Source: Poronia punctata (Eukaryota > Ascomycota > Sordariomycetes > Xylariales > Xylariaceae). Taken from it: a stretch of 12,539 bases of DNA. The notes below the pieces were generated by a model. That model did not search any database, had not been told where the DNA came from, and saw only the letters and a list, made by a program, of their open reading frames with translations. Each line of letters opens with the position of its first letter. Positions within the stretch are counted from its first letter, which is position 1. Below, piece by piece: positions 1 through 11,550 of the stretch. A program made the translations under genes and the position numbers. The stretch is from positions 1 to 12,539 of the forward strand of contig MU401985.1 of NCBI GenBank assembly GCA_022579005.1, in the 5' to 3' direction.

Positions 1-600
1 ATAATTTTTACTAAATATAATAAAGTTTAATTATTTAAATTTTAAATACTTTTTAATTAGTATTTAATTATAATTAAAATAAATATATATTAAAGTATAA
101 TATATAAAATGTTAGTTTAAGTACTTATAAGTTAATATATATATAAGTAATTTATATTTTAGTACTTAAATAAAGTTAATTAGTGCTAATATAAGTAATA
201 TAAATAAGTGTTTACTTATATACTATAGTACGCTAAATATTATAATTAAAGTTATAAAATAAAAGTATTATAAATAATTAATAAATTAAAATAGTAGTAG
301 TAAAGTTAGTAATAAAAATAAAAAAGTATAAAGTAAAAGGTTTATAAAATAAAAGTAGTTAATTATAAATTAAATTAAATATAATTAATATTAAGCTAAA
401 ATAGCTAAATAACTTATTTATTTATAAAAAAGTAATTATATATAAAATAAATATAATTAGTTAAAGTCTAGTACTATATTTATAAATAAATAAATAAGTT
501 TAAAAGCTAGTTTAAAAGTAGTTTTTTTATTTAATTTAAATTTTTTATTTTAAAAATATTTAATTTATATTAGTATTTAGGCACTTTTTTTAAATTATAT
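1..600. other. G-skewed AT-rich segment, no gene
   Basis: Hand count gives 44 G and 17 C (10% G+C). Nearly all G sit in AGT. GpA does not occur, TpC occurs once, CpA once and TpG three times. There is no ORF. The skew weakens over 601-1200 (46 G, 33 C). It may reflect the orientation of the ancestral element or unequal C-to-T attack on the two strands. Confidence 0.75.
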
Positions 601-801
601 ATTATATGTTTTTTTTTAATTTAAATTAAAAAAATTAAGTTTAATACTTAAATATGTTTAAAACAGTTTAAGTATATTTTAAAGTAAAAAAAATAATTTT
701 TTAGTTTATTATTAATAAAGCACTGCTTTTGTATAGCTTTTATATTAAACTATAATATAGGTTTATAAGTAACTTAACTTAAATAGAAAAATATAATGTA
801 A

Positions 802-871
802 TTTTAATTTTTTTTGTTTTTTTTAGCTTTTTTTATTATTTTTTTTTTTAATAATTTTTTATAGTTTTTTT
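802..871. repeat. T-rich low-complexity tract
   Basis: Long T runs, including nine at 841-849, are broken by single G, AGC and A-rich interruptions. On the opposite strand this is an A-rich tract, which could be a poly(A) tail relic of a retroelement or just low-complexity drift. The sequence does not decide between these. Confidence 0.6.
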
Positions 872-1368
872 AAATTTTAGTTTTACTATAACCTATATTA
901 AGTTTTTTTGCTTTTAATTTAAAACGTAAGTAATAGTAGTTAAAATAGTAAAAATACTAGCTTAAAAAATAAGTGCTAACTAGTTACTATTTAGTGCTAT
1001 TATTTTTTTAAAGTTTAACTTTATTAGTATTATTTATAGCTTTTTTATTTTTATTATTATTAGTTTTATTAAATAATTTTAAATTATAATATTTGCAGCA
1101 CTTAGCTTTTTTTACTTAAAAATAAGCTAAGTATACTTTATTATAAAGTTTAGTTGCTAACTAATAAATATTAAAAAGAAATAATATAAAAACTAAAATA
1201 AAGCAATAATTATTATATAAAAATATATTTTAACTATAAAAATAAATAAAAAAAGCTAAAAAATAATTATAGTTTGCTAAAAGTTAATAAAAAAAAATTT
1301 AATAGTACTTATATTAATTTTATTAAAATAACTAACGTAAATATAAACTTTTTAATTAAAAAAAGCTT

Positions 1369-1383
1369 AGCAAGCAACTTGCT
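1369..1383. repeat. Small GC-bearing hairpin
   Basis: Arms AGCAAG and CTTGCT enclose the three-base loop CAA. The stem keeps CpA and TpG, which are scarce in the window. It is short enough to be chance. Confidence 0.4.
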
Positions 1384-1939
1384 TAACTAACTATATTATA
1401 TATTAAATATTAAAATATATAGGTATAAAGTTAAAAATATATATTATTTATATAGTTTTAAAAAGTGCTTTATAAATTTTATAAAAATTAAAAACGTTAA
1501 TAAAAACATTTTTATTTTTAATAGTAATTTATAGTTTACTATAGTAGCTAAAAAGTGTAAGGTACTTAAAATAAAGCTTACTAACTTAATAAAGTTAAAA
1601 AAATATATTAATATAAAAAAATAAAAATAAAAAAAATTAATAGTTTAGGTTTATTATTAAAAAATATTAACGTTAGTGTAGTACGTAATATAATTAGTAA
1701 GTATACTTAGTATTTAGTATATTAATTAAAAATGCGTACTTATAATTATACTTTTTAATTAATTATAATATAGCTACTTAAAGTTTTAATAAATAATAAC
1801 TATAGTATAAAATATAAATTACTAAAATAATAAACTTAGCATTTTTTATATAAAGTAAGTAAATGTAAATATAATAGTAATAATAGTAGGTTTTTTAATA
1901 CTAAGGGCTAAAACTGTAAAAAAAAAATTAAAGTATTAC

Positions 1940-1959
1940 TATATATATATATATATATA
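1940..1959. repeat. (TA)10 microsatellite
   Basis: Twenty bases of unbroken TA alternation. A shorter TA run lies at 10502-10516. It probably arose by slippage in AT-only DNA. Confidence 0.9.
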
Positions 1960-3526
1960 AGTATTTAACTTTATGCTTAAAAAAATCTAGCTTAGTTAAT
2001 TTGCTAACTTACTTTTTATTTAATAAAAAAAAGTATATACTACTTTTATATAAAATTAATTAGTTAATTAATTTTAATTTTAGCTACTTACTTTACTTAG
2101 TTAAGCAATTTATATTATAGTTAGTATATAATATATTTTATAAATTTTTAATTTCTTTATAGTAGTTTTTTTTATTTACTTTTATTTTTAAAATTAATAC
2201 TAGTTTTAACTATTTAATTTATTAATTATATATTATTAATAAATAATAAATTTATATTATTTTTACGTTTTTTTAGCTTATTATACTTTTTTTATTAAGT
2301 AAACTATTTATATTTAATATATTATATATAGTTTAAGTTATATATAACTTATATAAAGTTAATAGTATACTAAAGTTAGTATTGCTATAGCTATTTATAT
2401 TTTATAAAAGTTTTTTTTTTAGTAAGTATTTTAACTGCTATAGTATAATTATATTTAGTATTAATACTAATTTTATTATATATTATTAGTAATAAATTTT
2501 TACTTTTTTTTTAAACTTTTTACTTTAAAAGTTAATATTTATTTTAAAAAACACTTTATTAGCAAAGTTTAAAACTAAACTAGTTAGTTAAATAGCTTTT
2601 TATAATATAGTTGTTTTTATATTTTTTAGCGTTAAAGGTTTTATAATAGTTTTTGCTAGTAATAGTTTTAAGTTTAAAAAAATTTAAATAATATTTTTAA
2701 ATTTATAAGTATTAAAAGTATTAAAAATAATATAAGCTATTTTTTATTAAAATCTTTATAAAGCTTAATATTGCTTAAAATTTATAATAATATATATAAA
2801 TAAACTATATATAAAATAGCTTGTACTTATATTAAGCTAAATATATTTATAGTAAATTAAAGTATTTTTAGCTTAACTTTTTTAATAATATTATTAAAAA
2901 AATATATTATATTATTTACTTAAGCTTTTTTATTATATTATAAAGTTTAATTTTTATTAATATTAAAAAAGCTTTTATAAGTTAATAAATTAATAAGCAT
3001 ATAATTTAAGTATAAAAATATATAATTTTTTTTATAGTAATATTATTATATATTATATTAAAAGTATTAAGTATAAAAAAAAGCAAAATTTTTTTAAAGT
3101 TAAAAAAAGCGCTTATATTTTTTAAAATAGTTAATTTAAAAAATAAAAAGCATATTACTTTTTTTATATTATAATATAAAATATTTTAATAGCAATAGTT
3201 TTTATACTATTTTTTATTAAGCATATTTATAATTTTAACTATATATTAGCAAAGCTTATATATAAATAAATATAAATTATTATTTATTAATATATATAAC
3301 TTATAGTTTTTAAATAGTAAAAGTATTAAGTTTTCTAGTTTAAGCTTTTAAAATATATAGTTTTTAATAAAGTATAAGTTATAAACGCAAAGCTTTATAT
3401 ATAATTTAATAAGTACGTTTTTTTATAAAAAAACTAACTTAAGTTTTTTAAGCTTAAATTTAATTTTTAATAGTGTATTTTTAATATAAGTAAGCATTAA
3501 ACTTATTATTATATATTTATAAGCGC

Positions 3527-3540
3527 TTTTGCTAGCAAAA
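3527..3540. repeat. 14-bp perfect palindrome
   Basis: TTTTGCTAGCAAAA reads the same on both strands and retains TpG and CpA. It lies just after another short palindrome, AGCGCT. No protein site is recognised. Confidence 0.5.
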
Positions 3541-3679
3541 CTATTAACTATAATATTAGTTTAATAACTTATAAGCATATTATTTTTATTTATAAAGTAT
3601 ATATAAGTATTATATAACTTAATATATTTATATAAGTTAATAATAAAGTTAAGTTAAAGTAAATAATACTTTTTAAAAT

Positions 3680-3729
3680 AAAATAATTTTATAGTAAAGG
3701 TAATAAAATAATTTTATAGTAAAGGTAAT
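3680..3729. repeat. Perfect 25-bp tandem duplication
   Basis: Two adjacent 25-bp units (3680-3704 and 3705-3729) are identical, including the AGTAAAGG core. They run directly into 14 A residues at 3730-3743. With no difference between the copies, the duplication is likely younger than the mutation that stripped the region, for example replication slippage next to the A run. Confidence 0.92.
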
Positions 3730-3743
3730 AAAAAAAAAAAAAA
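3730..3743. repeat. A14 homopolymer
   Basis: Fourteen consecutive A directly after the 25-bp duplication. It is either a slippage product or a poly(A) tail relic. No element can be recognised upstream. Confidence 0.9.
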
Positions 3744-5294
3744 TAAGTATTTTATATAAGTTATATACTTTTTTATATTAATTATTAATATAATTAATAT
3801 TATACTTATTAAAAAAAAAGATAAAATAGTGTTTAGCAAAATATACTATGCTTTATATACTAAAAATATATACTACTTATAAAGTATTTTTTTTTTTGCT
3901 TTTTTATATTATAAAGCAGATTTTCTTTTTAGTAGTAAGCTATAATTTAATTATTATTTATATGTTTTTTTTAAAAGTATATTGCTTTATATTATATGCT
4001 ACTTAATAGTTGCTTATATTAAAGCTAAAACAATTTTAGTTATAGTGTTTAATAAACATATAAATAAGCATACTAAAGAAAAAAAACCTAGTTTATTATT
4101 TTTATAATTTTATTATACTTACTATTTTAAAACTAATATTTAGTATAGCTATATATTTTAAACGTTTTTATATTAAAATTATATTTTAATAAATTTATAT
4201 AATTATTTTAATTTAAGCGTTTTTAGTTAGTATATATAATTATTTTAAATTTTAATTTATATAATATATATTGCTTTTATATACTTTAGTTTATTAATAA
4301 AATAAGTTAAATTATATATATTTTAGTTTTTTAATATTGCTTTTTTTACTTATAAAAAAAAAAAAAGAAAATAAAGTAAAAAAAGTAGTAGTAAAAAAAA
4401 AAAGTATTAACTTTAATATTATTTAAGCTAAACAAAGTAACTAATATTAAAATTGTTTTAGTTAAGTTAATAAAAAAAAAATTTAATAGTTTTAGTTTTT
4501 ATAATACTATAAAGCAAACAACGTTATTAAATAAGTTTTTAATACTTTAGCAGTTATTATTTTTATTTAAATATATATTTTAATAAAATATATTTTATTT
4601 TAACGTTATATTAAATAAAAAGTATTGATTAGTTATTTATATTATTTTATTTATATTAAAAATAAAACAGTTTTAGTTTAGCTTAATTTTTAAAATTATA
4701 TTTACTATAAACTTGTTTTAATAAAATTATATTATAAAAAAAAGTAGGTTAAAGTATAAAAAAATTATATTAATTTTATTTTATATTATATTTTAATTTA
4801 AATTTTTTTTTTAATATTTTATTTACTTTTTATTTATAGTAAACTTATTATTTATTATAATATTATTAATATAAATATATAATTTTTAAATTAGTTTATA
4901 TACTATTTACTATTAAGTATTATGTTAAATAATAGTAAGTTTTATTTATAAATACTATATATTTTTAAACAAAAATAAAAAATAGCTTTATTATATTTTT
5001 TATATTTTAAATATTATGTTTATAAGTAAAAAAAGCTAATAAAACTATTTAAGTACTATATTAACCTTGCTTTTTACTACTTTTTATACTATTGCTTTAT
5101 TTATAGTTGCAAAACTTTTTTTTACTTTAACTTATAAGCGTAAATATATAATTTTTAATTATAGTATTATATATAATAGCTTATATATTAAATAAAATAA
5201 TTTTTTATATAATTTAACTTTTAAAAAAGCTATAATAGCTACTATTTAATTTATTATTGCTAAAAACGCTAAATTTGCAAAAAAACTGTAATTA
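3744..5294. other. Featureless AT-rich DNA, no gene
   Basis: No ORF, RNA gene or long repeat is visible. A sample at 4801-5100 is balanced (17 C, 13 G) and about 10% G+C. It contains an A-rich tract at 4354-4403 and a 10-bp-arm AT-only palindrome around 4573-4593, of the kind expected by chance at this composition. Confidence 0.7.
4354..4403. repeat. A-rich low-complexity tract
   Basis: Runs of 13 A (4354-4366) and 11 A (4393-4403) flank an A-rich stretch with AAAG and three GTA-like steps. Almost all bases are purines with a few T. It could be the trace of a retroelement tail or simple drift. Confidence 0.6.
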
Positions 5295-5324
5295 TTTATA
5301 AATATAAAGTTTATAAATATAATT
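5295..5324. repeat. 15-bp tandem duplication
   Basis: Two 15-bp units (5295-5309 and 5310-5324) share the first 13 bases, TTTATAAATATAA, and differ in the last two. This is a short, probably slippage-derived repeat. Confidence 0.75.
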
Positions 5325-6198
5325 TTTATATTATAAAAAGCTAATTATATTTATAAATTTTAGTAAAAACTTAGTAATAATTATTTTTTGCTAAAATAGT
5401 ATAAGTTATACTAAATTTAAATACTAATAAAGTATTTAAGCTTTTAAAATTAAAGATTTTTTTTTAGCAGTGTTTTTAACTTTTTAAAATATAATTTTTT
5501 AAATATTAATTTTTTAAGCCCTTATAAATTAAATTATATATAATGCTTTTTACTTACTAAAAATATTTATATATATAATATATATAGTACTAAGGTAAAA
5601 AAAAGCAAAATACTTTTTACTTATTATTTAAACATATTAAAAAATTTTTATAAATACTTATAGCTAAAAAAAATTAAATTTTTTTATTTATTAAAAAAAC
5701 AGTTCATTTTTATTAGCTATATATTTAGTTAAATTATAAAATTTTTTATAAAGCTAATAAATTTCTAGCTAAATAACTTATTTTATTAATAAAATAAAAG
5801 TTATATTATAGTTTTTATAAATAATATTTTTATTATTAGTAAAATATTATTATATTTTATTAAAAATATAAAAAATAAAATAAAAGTTATATAAGTTAAG
5901 TTAAACTAGCTTATTAAATATAATTGTTTTTTTTATTTAAGCTTTTAAAAAAAAGTAATAATATATATGCTTATATAGCTTTATTTAAATAATTATTTAT
6001 ATAAAAATATATAAATTAATAATAACTTTTAAAACGCTTTTATATTTAAAAAAAAGTTTATTTTTTAAATATTATTAAACAATATTACTATTATATTTAA
6101 TACTAATATTAAAGCTATAAAATATTTAAGTTATATTTTAGTAAAAAAGCTATTAACTAAACTAAATAAAAATAGTATATAATTTAACATTTTAAATT
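5325..6198. other. Featureless AT-rich DNA, no gene
   Basis: No coding frame survives. A stretch near 5811-5843 can be read as a decayed reverse-transcriptase-like motif, but base composition alone can produce it, and I do not call it. Confidence 0.65.
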
Positions 6199-6242
6199 AT
6201 AATATAAATATTATATAAGTATATAATATAAATATTATATAA
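6199..6242. repeat. 20-bp direct repeat at 24-bp spacing
   Basis: The 20-base string ATAATATAAATATTATATAA occurs at 6199-6218 and again at 6223-6242, separated by GTAT. It is itself rich in self-complementary AT sequence. It is a simple local duplication with no recognised function. Confidence 0.85.
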
Positions 6243-6792
6243 TTTACTTTTGCTTATATTAAAAGTATATATTAAATTTTTACTTTATTATTAAATTAAA
6301 TATTTTTAATAATAATAATAAATATAATTACGCTATAAATGTTTTTTTTAATACTAGTTTTTTTTTAAATACTAAAAAAGCTTTTAAAAAATATAAAGCT
6401 TTAGGTTTTTTTACTATATATGTTATAAAAGCTTTTAATATAAAAAAAATTAAATTTATATACGCTATTTTAAAAAAAACAAAATATTTTTATATAATAT
6501 TTAAAACTAATATATAAAACTTTATTAATATGTAATTTTTTTTATTAGCTTTTATAAAGTTGTTTTTATATAAACTTAGTAGTTTTTTAAATATTAACGT
6601 AAATAAATTTAATAAAACATATTACTTTTTTAAAAAAAACTATAAGCTTAAAACATATATTTTTTAAATTACTATTTTATAAAATATTATATTAACTTTA
6701 TTAATACTATATTAAATAAGCTATAATTAAACTATATTAATATAGTACCTACGCTGCTATATACTTTATTTTCCTTTTTTTTATATTAAATT
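6243..6792. other. Featureless AT-rich DNA, no gene
   Basis: I see no ORF, RNA gene or repeat. The end of this stretch (about 6746-6775) is slightly richer in C and G, with ACCTACGCTGC and a TTCC that is unusual for the window. Confidence 0.65.
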
Positions 6793-6824
6793 AAATAATT
6801 AAATTAATAAATAATTAAATTAGT
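6793..6824. repeat. 16-bp tandem duplication
   Basis: Units at 6793-6808 and 6809-6824 differ at one position only: AAT at the end of the first and AGT at the end of the second. That is a G/A difference, as C-to-T change on the opposite strand would give. Confidence 0.85.
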
Positions 6825-6825
6825 A

Positions 6826-6848
6826 AAACCTAGGCAAAAAAGATTTTG
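6826..6848. other. Short patch with retained CC, GG, CA, GA and TG
   Basis: Within about 23 bases there is a CCTAGG palindrome (6829-6834) followed by CpA, GpA and TpG. These dinucleotides are almost absent elsewhere. The patch may be a less mutated remnant or a late insertion. It is too short to identify. Confidence 0.45.
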
Positions 6849-6850
6849 TT

Positions 6851-9270
6851 TAATATTATTATTAATATTTATTAGTTTTTTATTAAAAAAAAATTATATA
6901 AAGCGTTTTTTAAAAAACTAAATAAAAATAATAAATTATTTTATTATATATAATAATTATTAAAAAAAGTCTAAGTATTTAGTAAATAGCTTTTATTTTT
7001 TAATAAAAAAAAATTATAGCAAAAGGTTATAATATAAAGTTTTATTATTACTTATAATTTACTTACTATTTAGTTTACTTTAAACTTTAATAATTTAAGT
7101 AGTTTTATAAAGCTAAAAATAAGTAATATAATTTATAGCAACGCGTATTATAAGCGTAAAAAAAATTTAATTACTTAAAAATTATTAAAAGTTATAAAAG
7201 TAGTATTTAAGCAAGCTATATAAAACCTTATTTTTATAATTATTTAGTTTTATATATATATTTAAGCATTTTTTAAAAAACTTATATATATATATAATAT
7301 AAAAAGCATATTTAATTTAATTAATAAATATTTTAGCATAATTAAAACAAATAGCTATAAAGCTTTTTACTTATATAGTATATTATAGTTTTTTAAAAAT
7401 ATTAATATTACTAATATTATAACTAAAATCTTTTTTTTAAAAGATTTTAATTTTATTTAGCGCTTTTATAACTAAATAAATAATTAATTTAAAAAAAATT
7501 TATTTATATTAATAAATTAAGCTTTTATACTACTAAGGTAGCAAAAATACAAGCTTAATTTAAGTTTAAAAAATTTTATATAAAAAATAAAAAAACGCTT
7601 AAAAATAAAAGCAAAAATAGTTATAGCTTTTATATAAATATATAAATATAAGCTTGTTTATATAAAAAAAATAGCTAAAACAATAAATAAAAAACTATAT
7701 TACTTTAGTTGTTTATAAGCGCTAGTAAAGCATATATATATTTATAATAAAATATTATAAATTATATAGTTAAACTAAAAAGTTGCTTAATAAAATAAAA
7801 TAATTACTACTATATTATAGCATAACTATAATTTTACTTTTATTACTTTAAATTTATAAACTTACTTATTATTATATTATATTATAAATTACGCTATAAA
7901 ATTAAAATTACTTATATATTAAAAATATATATTAATACTTGCTTATTATAATATACTTAAAACAAAACTAACGTTTTTTTAAAAAAATAATACTAAATTT
8001 ACTATATAAAGTTTTATAACTTATATTATAAATTAAATTTTTACTAATAAAAAATTATTATTAATAAACGTTATAAACTTTCTTTTAAAATATAATATAT
8101 ATTATTATTTTTAATTAAAGTAGTAATTAATATATATATATAGCTTATATTATACTATATAATAATTATAAAAAACTTTTTATATTTATATTTAAAAAAA
8201 ACTAAATAAGAATTAAAATAATTAAATAAATAAAAAGTAATACTTTTTTAACGCTAATAAAAGTATAAAACTTAATATTTTATAAATATATTAAACTAAA
8301 AGCTTTAAGCTTAAATAATTATGTTTATATAATTACGCTTTATATATATTAATTGTTAAAAAGCTAAAATAAAAATAAATATAAAATTACTATTATTTTA
8401 TACTAAATATATTAAATTACTATTAAAAGGTTTTTTTAATAAATATATATACTTTTTATTTAGTAAGCAAATTACTTACTAATATAAAAAATATAAACAG
8501 TTTTTATAAGTAGTTTATTATTTTTAAACTTAAATTGTTTATTTTATTAAAAAAATTTATTAATAATAAGTTTATAAACCTAATTTATATATATAAAAAA
8601 AAAATTTAGTTTATTTACTTATATATAATTTATAAATTTAAACTTTAAACTTTTTATAAAATTTAAAAAAAATATAAAACAAAATAAGCTATAATAAGGT
8701 TTAAAAGTTAATAAACGTGCTAAAAAAAAGTAACTATATTTTAATATTATATTATAAAACAACATTAATTTAAAAAATAAAGTTAATAATTTAGCTTATT
8801 AAAACTGCTTTAACTAATTTTAATTAGTAATTAAAAATATAATTATATAAACTACTTTTTATAGCATTTTTATATTTAAACTTATTATAATAATAAATAA
8901 GCTATATATATGCTAATTAATTAAACTTTTAGTTTAAAATTATTTTAAGTATAAAAAAACTAAAATATATTATAATATATTTTAAAAAAATAATAATTTA
9001 AAAAACTATAATTATAGTTTTAAAGCTACTAATACTATATTAAAAAATGTAAGGTTTAGGTAGCAAAATAAATTAAAAAAATTAAACCGTTTTTTTATAA
9101 ATAAATATATAGTAAATATAAATAATATAAAAAAATTTATATAATTATATTTATAACAAAACAATTAAAAACTACTAAATAATAGCAACTTAATTAATTA
9201 TATTAAAAATCTATTTAGTAAACTTTTTAAACTATAAAAAACTATAATTAAATTTATACTTATAAACGCT
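6851..9270. other. Featureless AT-rich DNA, no gene
   Basis: No gene or large repeat is seen. A hairpin lies at 7424-7449. TA-rich runs occur near 7251-7300 and 8105-8145. G and C remain mostly in ACT, AGT, GCT and AGC. Confidence 0.65.
7424..7449. repeat. Hairpin, 11-bp stem and T4 loop
   Basis: Arms TAAAATCTTTT and AAAAGATTTTA match perfectly around four T. The stem carries TpC and GpA, which are otherwise depleted. At this composition about one 11-bp stem of a given loop size is expected in two such windows, so chance is not excluded. Nothing nearby needs a terminator. Confidence 0.5.
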
Positions 9271-9296
9271 AAGATTTTTATTAAAATTAAAATCTT
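9271..9296. repeat. Hairpin, 8-bp stem and 10-base loop
   Basis: Arms AAGATTTT and AAAATCTT flank a ten-base AT loop. It resembles the 7424-7449 stem in core sequence (AGATTTT/AAAATCT). It may be a chance structure. Confidence 0.4.
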
Positions 9297-9380
9297 TTAA
9301 AACTTAATATATTATAAAAAACTATTAAAAAACAAATAATAAAAAAATAATAACTAAATAAAAAGTAATAATACGCTTTA

Positions 9381-9395
9381 TATACTATACTATAC
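9381..9395. repeat. (TATAC)3 microsatellite
   Basis: Three perfect TATAC units are followed by TAC, a partial unit. This is a small slippage repeat that keeps a C in the ACT context. Confidence 0.85.
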
Positions 9396-9538
9396 TACTT
9401 TAATTTTATTAATATATACTATAATACTAATAATTTTAATATAAGTTATGCTATAATTAATTAAAATACTTTTAGTACTATTAAGCTATAACTATTTTTT
9501 TATTTATTTAAAAAAAGCGGTACTAAAAAAAGTAAAGT

Positions 9539-9554
9539 TATTAAAGCTTTAATA
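9539..9554. repeat. 16-bp perfect palindrome
   Basis: TATTAAAGCTTTAATA is its own reverse complement. It is AT-rich apart from the central AGCT. No binding protein is inferred. Confidence 0.45.
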
Positions 9555-9571
9555 TTAGCGTTAAAACAAAA

Positions 9572-9596
9572 AAGGCAGCAATATTAAATATGCCTT
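9572..9596. repeat. Hairpin AAGGCA / TGCCTT
   Basis: Six-bp arms holding GGC and GCC enclose a 13-base loop that contains AATATT. It is one of the most G+C-dense spots in the middle of the window and keeps CpA and TpG in both arms. Confidence 0.45.
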
Positions 9597-10074
9597 ATTA
9601 TTATATTAAAATTTATAAAAGTAAACATTAATAGTATTACGTTTTATTTAGTTTTAAGTTTTAAAATTAAATAAAATATTAAGTTTAATAGCGCTAACAA
9701 AAGCTGCTACTTTAAAAAAAAAATATTAAATATAGTAATTAAAAAACATTTTAGTTATTAATAAGTATAACATAATATTTAGCATAAACCTATACAATAT
9801 ATATTTATAATTATAGCGTATAAAAAAATAAAAATATAAAAACTTTAAAACTATACTTATAGTTATTTTTTATAGTAATTTTTATTAGTTTAGTTTAGTA
9901 TAAGGCACATTTTTTATTTTTTTATTTTTGCTAACGTTGCTTATTAAGTAGTTTAAAATAAGAAAAAAGTTTTATAATATAAAAAAGAAAATAAAAAAAA
10001 ATAAATAATATATAAAATTTTAATTATAATAAAAGTTTACTACTATAATTATATTAAATTAATAAATATAAAAT

Positions 10075-10100
10075 AGTAATGCTTTATATAAAGCATTACT
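10075..10100. repeat. 26-bp perfect palindrome
   Basis: Arms of 13 bp starting AGTAATGCTTTAT are perfectly self-complementary with no loop. Flanking bases (T and T) end the symmetry. With a pairing chance near 0.4 per position, about 0.08 loopless palindromes this long are expected in the window, so it is mildly surprising. It could be a protein site, a cruciform-prone sequence or a relic of an inverted repeat junction. Confidence 0.7.
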
Positions 10101-11265
10101 TAAAAGATTACGTATAAGACAATAAATAAGCAATAATATTTACTACTTTAATAAAAAGCTTATAAGTTTTAAAATAGTAAATTTAAATAAAAATATAAAA
10201 GCTATAATTTTTTTAAATTAAATTTGCTATAGCTTTAATTTTTAAAGTGCTATATAATTTGCTAAACGCTAAAAATAATTATTATTTATATTTTTAGCTA
10301 AGTATAAACTAGCTAAGTAAGTAAACTGCAATAAAGTGTTAAAAAAAGCATTTTTTTATATAAATAACAATTTAATAAAAATCCTAGCTTATTTACTACT
10401 TATATATAGCATGCTAATATTTATTATTAAAAATAAATTTTAAAGTTTTAAAGTTATTAATAATACTAAATATAAAGTATAAAAATTTTTATTTAATTTT
10501 AATATATATATATATAAATTAAGCTTTAAAATTATAATAATAATAAAACTTTTATAAGTTTGCTTTATATTATTAAGTATAATAAAGTATATTTGCTTTT
10601 TTAGTTTACTTTTTAGTGTTTTACTAGTTTTTTTATATAGTTTTTATATATAAAGCTTAAATAAAGCTATTACTTAAAGTTTATTAACTAAATTATTTTT
10701 AAAATTTAAACTAGTACTTATACTAACTTTTTTTATTATATACTATAAAGCTTAAAGTTAAACTTATAAAAAAGCTTACGTTAATATTAGCAGCAAGAAA
10801 ATAAAAAAAAGTATATTTATAAATATATATATTTAACTATTAAAATTAATAATAAAAAATAGCTTAAACATTTTTACTTTTATAAATCTTATTTATTATT
10901 TTAACTTATATATACTTTAAAAATATAAAAAAGCTTTAAATTAATTAAAAAGTCTTAATATTATAACTTATAATGCTATTAATAATAATAAAGTACTATA
11001 AAATATAAATAAAATAATATTTTTATATAATTTTATATTAACTATAACCTTTTTAAAGTTAGTATAATTTTAATATAAGTATACTTAAAATTAAATTTAT
11101 ACTATATTAAAAATATATCTTATTAATAATAAAATATAAAATACTTAAAATATGTTTTTATATATATATATACTTATAATTATTTTTATTTTTATTTAAC
11201 TTATTTTATAGTATTACTTATTATTTTACTTTTAACTACTTTAAAATTAAAAAATAAAAAACGTA
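10101..11265. other. AT-rich DNA turning C-skewed, no gene
   Basis: No gene is visible. A 10-bp palindrome, TAGCATGCTA, is at 10407-10416 and a TA run at 10502-10516. From about 10801 the + strand becomes C-rich (38 C, 15 G over 10801-11400). The part near 11161-11265 may hold a further, unalignable unit of the array that follows. Confidence 0.65.
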
Positions 11266-11400
11266 TAAAATCTTAGCAAACAATATAGTTTATATAATTT
11301 TAAAAAATAAACCTAACTTTTTTTTAATATTTAATAACTAATATATATTAACTATAATAACTTATAATTAAAACTATATAAAAAAAGCAAATCTTATATT
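11266..11400. repeat. Array unit 1 (diverged)
   Basis: CTTAGC near 11272 matches unit 3 at 11557 and is followed, after the same spacing, by TATATAATTTTAAAA. The later AAAGCAAAT block (about 11384) matches unit 3's AAAGCAAAT (about 11668). It has a net loss of about 15 bases relative to the 150-bp units. Confidence 0.7.
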
Positions 11401-11550
11401 AAAAACTTTAACTTATATTATTATTTATATAATTTTAAAAACTAAATAATACTACTTTTACTTATTTATAGTAGCTATATATTACTTATAATTTTATATT
11501 ACTTAATTCTTATATAAAAGTAAACTATACTATAAAATAAACTTTTTACT
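11401..11550. repeat. Array unit 2
   Basis: It aligns without gaps to unit 3 over its first 140 positions with 20 differences (86% identity). Fifteen are transitions (unit offsets 7, 11, 21, 51, 65, 71, 74, 89, 108, 109, 121, 125, 130, 138, 140) and five are transversions (24, 49, 61, 107, 131). At ten of the transitions this unit carries T or A where unit 3 keeps C or G, so it is the more decayed copy. The last ten bases no longer align. Confidence 0.9.

Larger units (their letters stand above)
872..3526. other. Featureless AT-rich DNA, no gene
   Basis: I see no coding frame, RNA gene or long repeat here. Contents are homopolymer runs (for example T10 at 2411-2420), a short hairpin at 1369-1383 and a TA tract at 1940-1959. 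A sample at 2401-2700 gives 24 G and 14 C, so the G skew of the left end persists weakly. Confidence 0.7.

Noticed and set aside
4573..4593. AT-only palindrome with 10-bp arms around one base.
   Set aside because: Given a pairing chance near 0.4 per position, such structures are expected about once or more per window for each loop size.
5757..5990. A + strand frame around 5811-5843 that, allowing for C-to-T and G-to-A change, could resemble the catalytic aspartate pair region of a retrotransposon reverse transcriptase.
   Set aside because: The match rests on AAT AAT flanked by ATA and ATT codons, which 90% AT sequence yields often. Upstream and downstream motifs do not fall at the right distances for either Gypsy or Copia families, and stops are frequent. 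A profile search with a RIP-reverted consensus would decide.
7424..7449. Rho-independent-like terminator (stem with T run).
   Set aside because: The stem is almost entirely A:T, there is no GC-rich arm, and there is no gene upstream. The context is fungal-like rather than bacterial.
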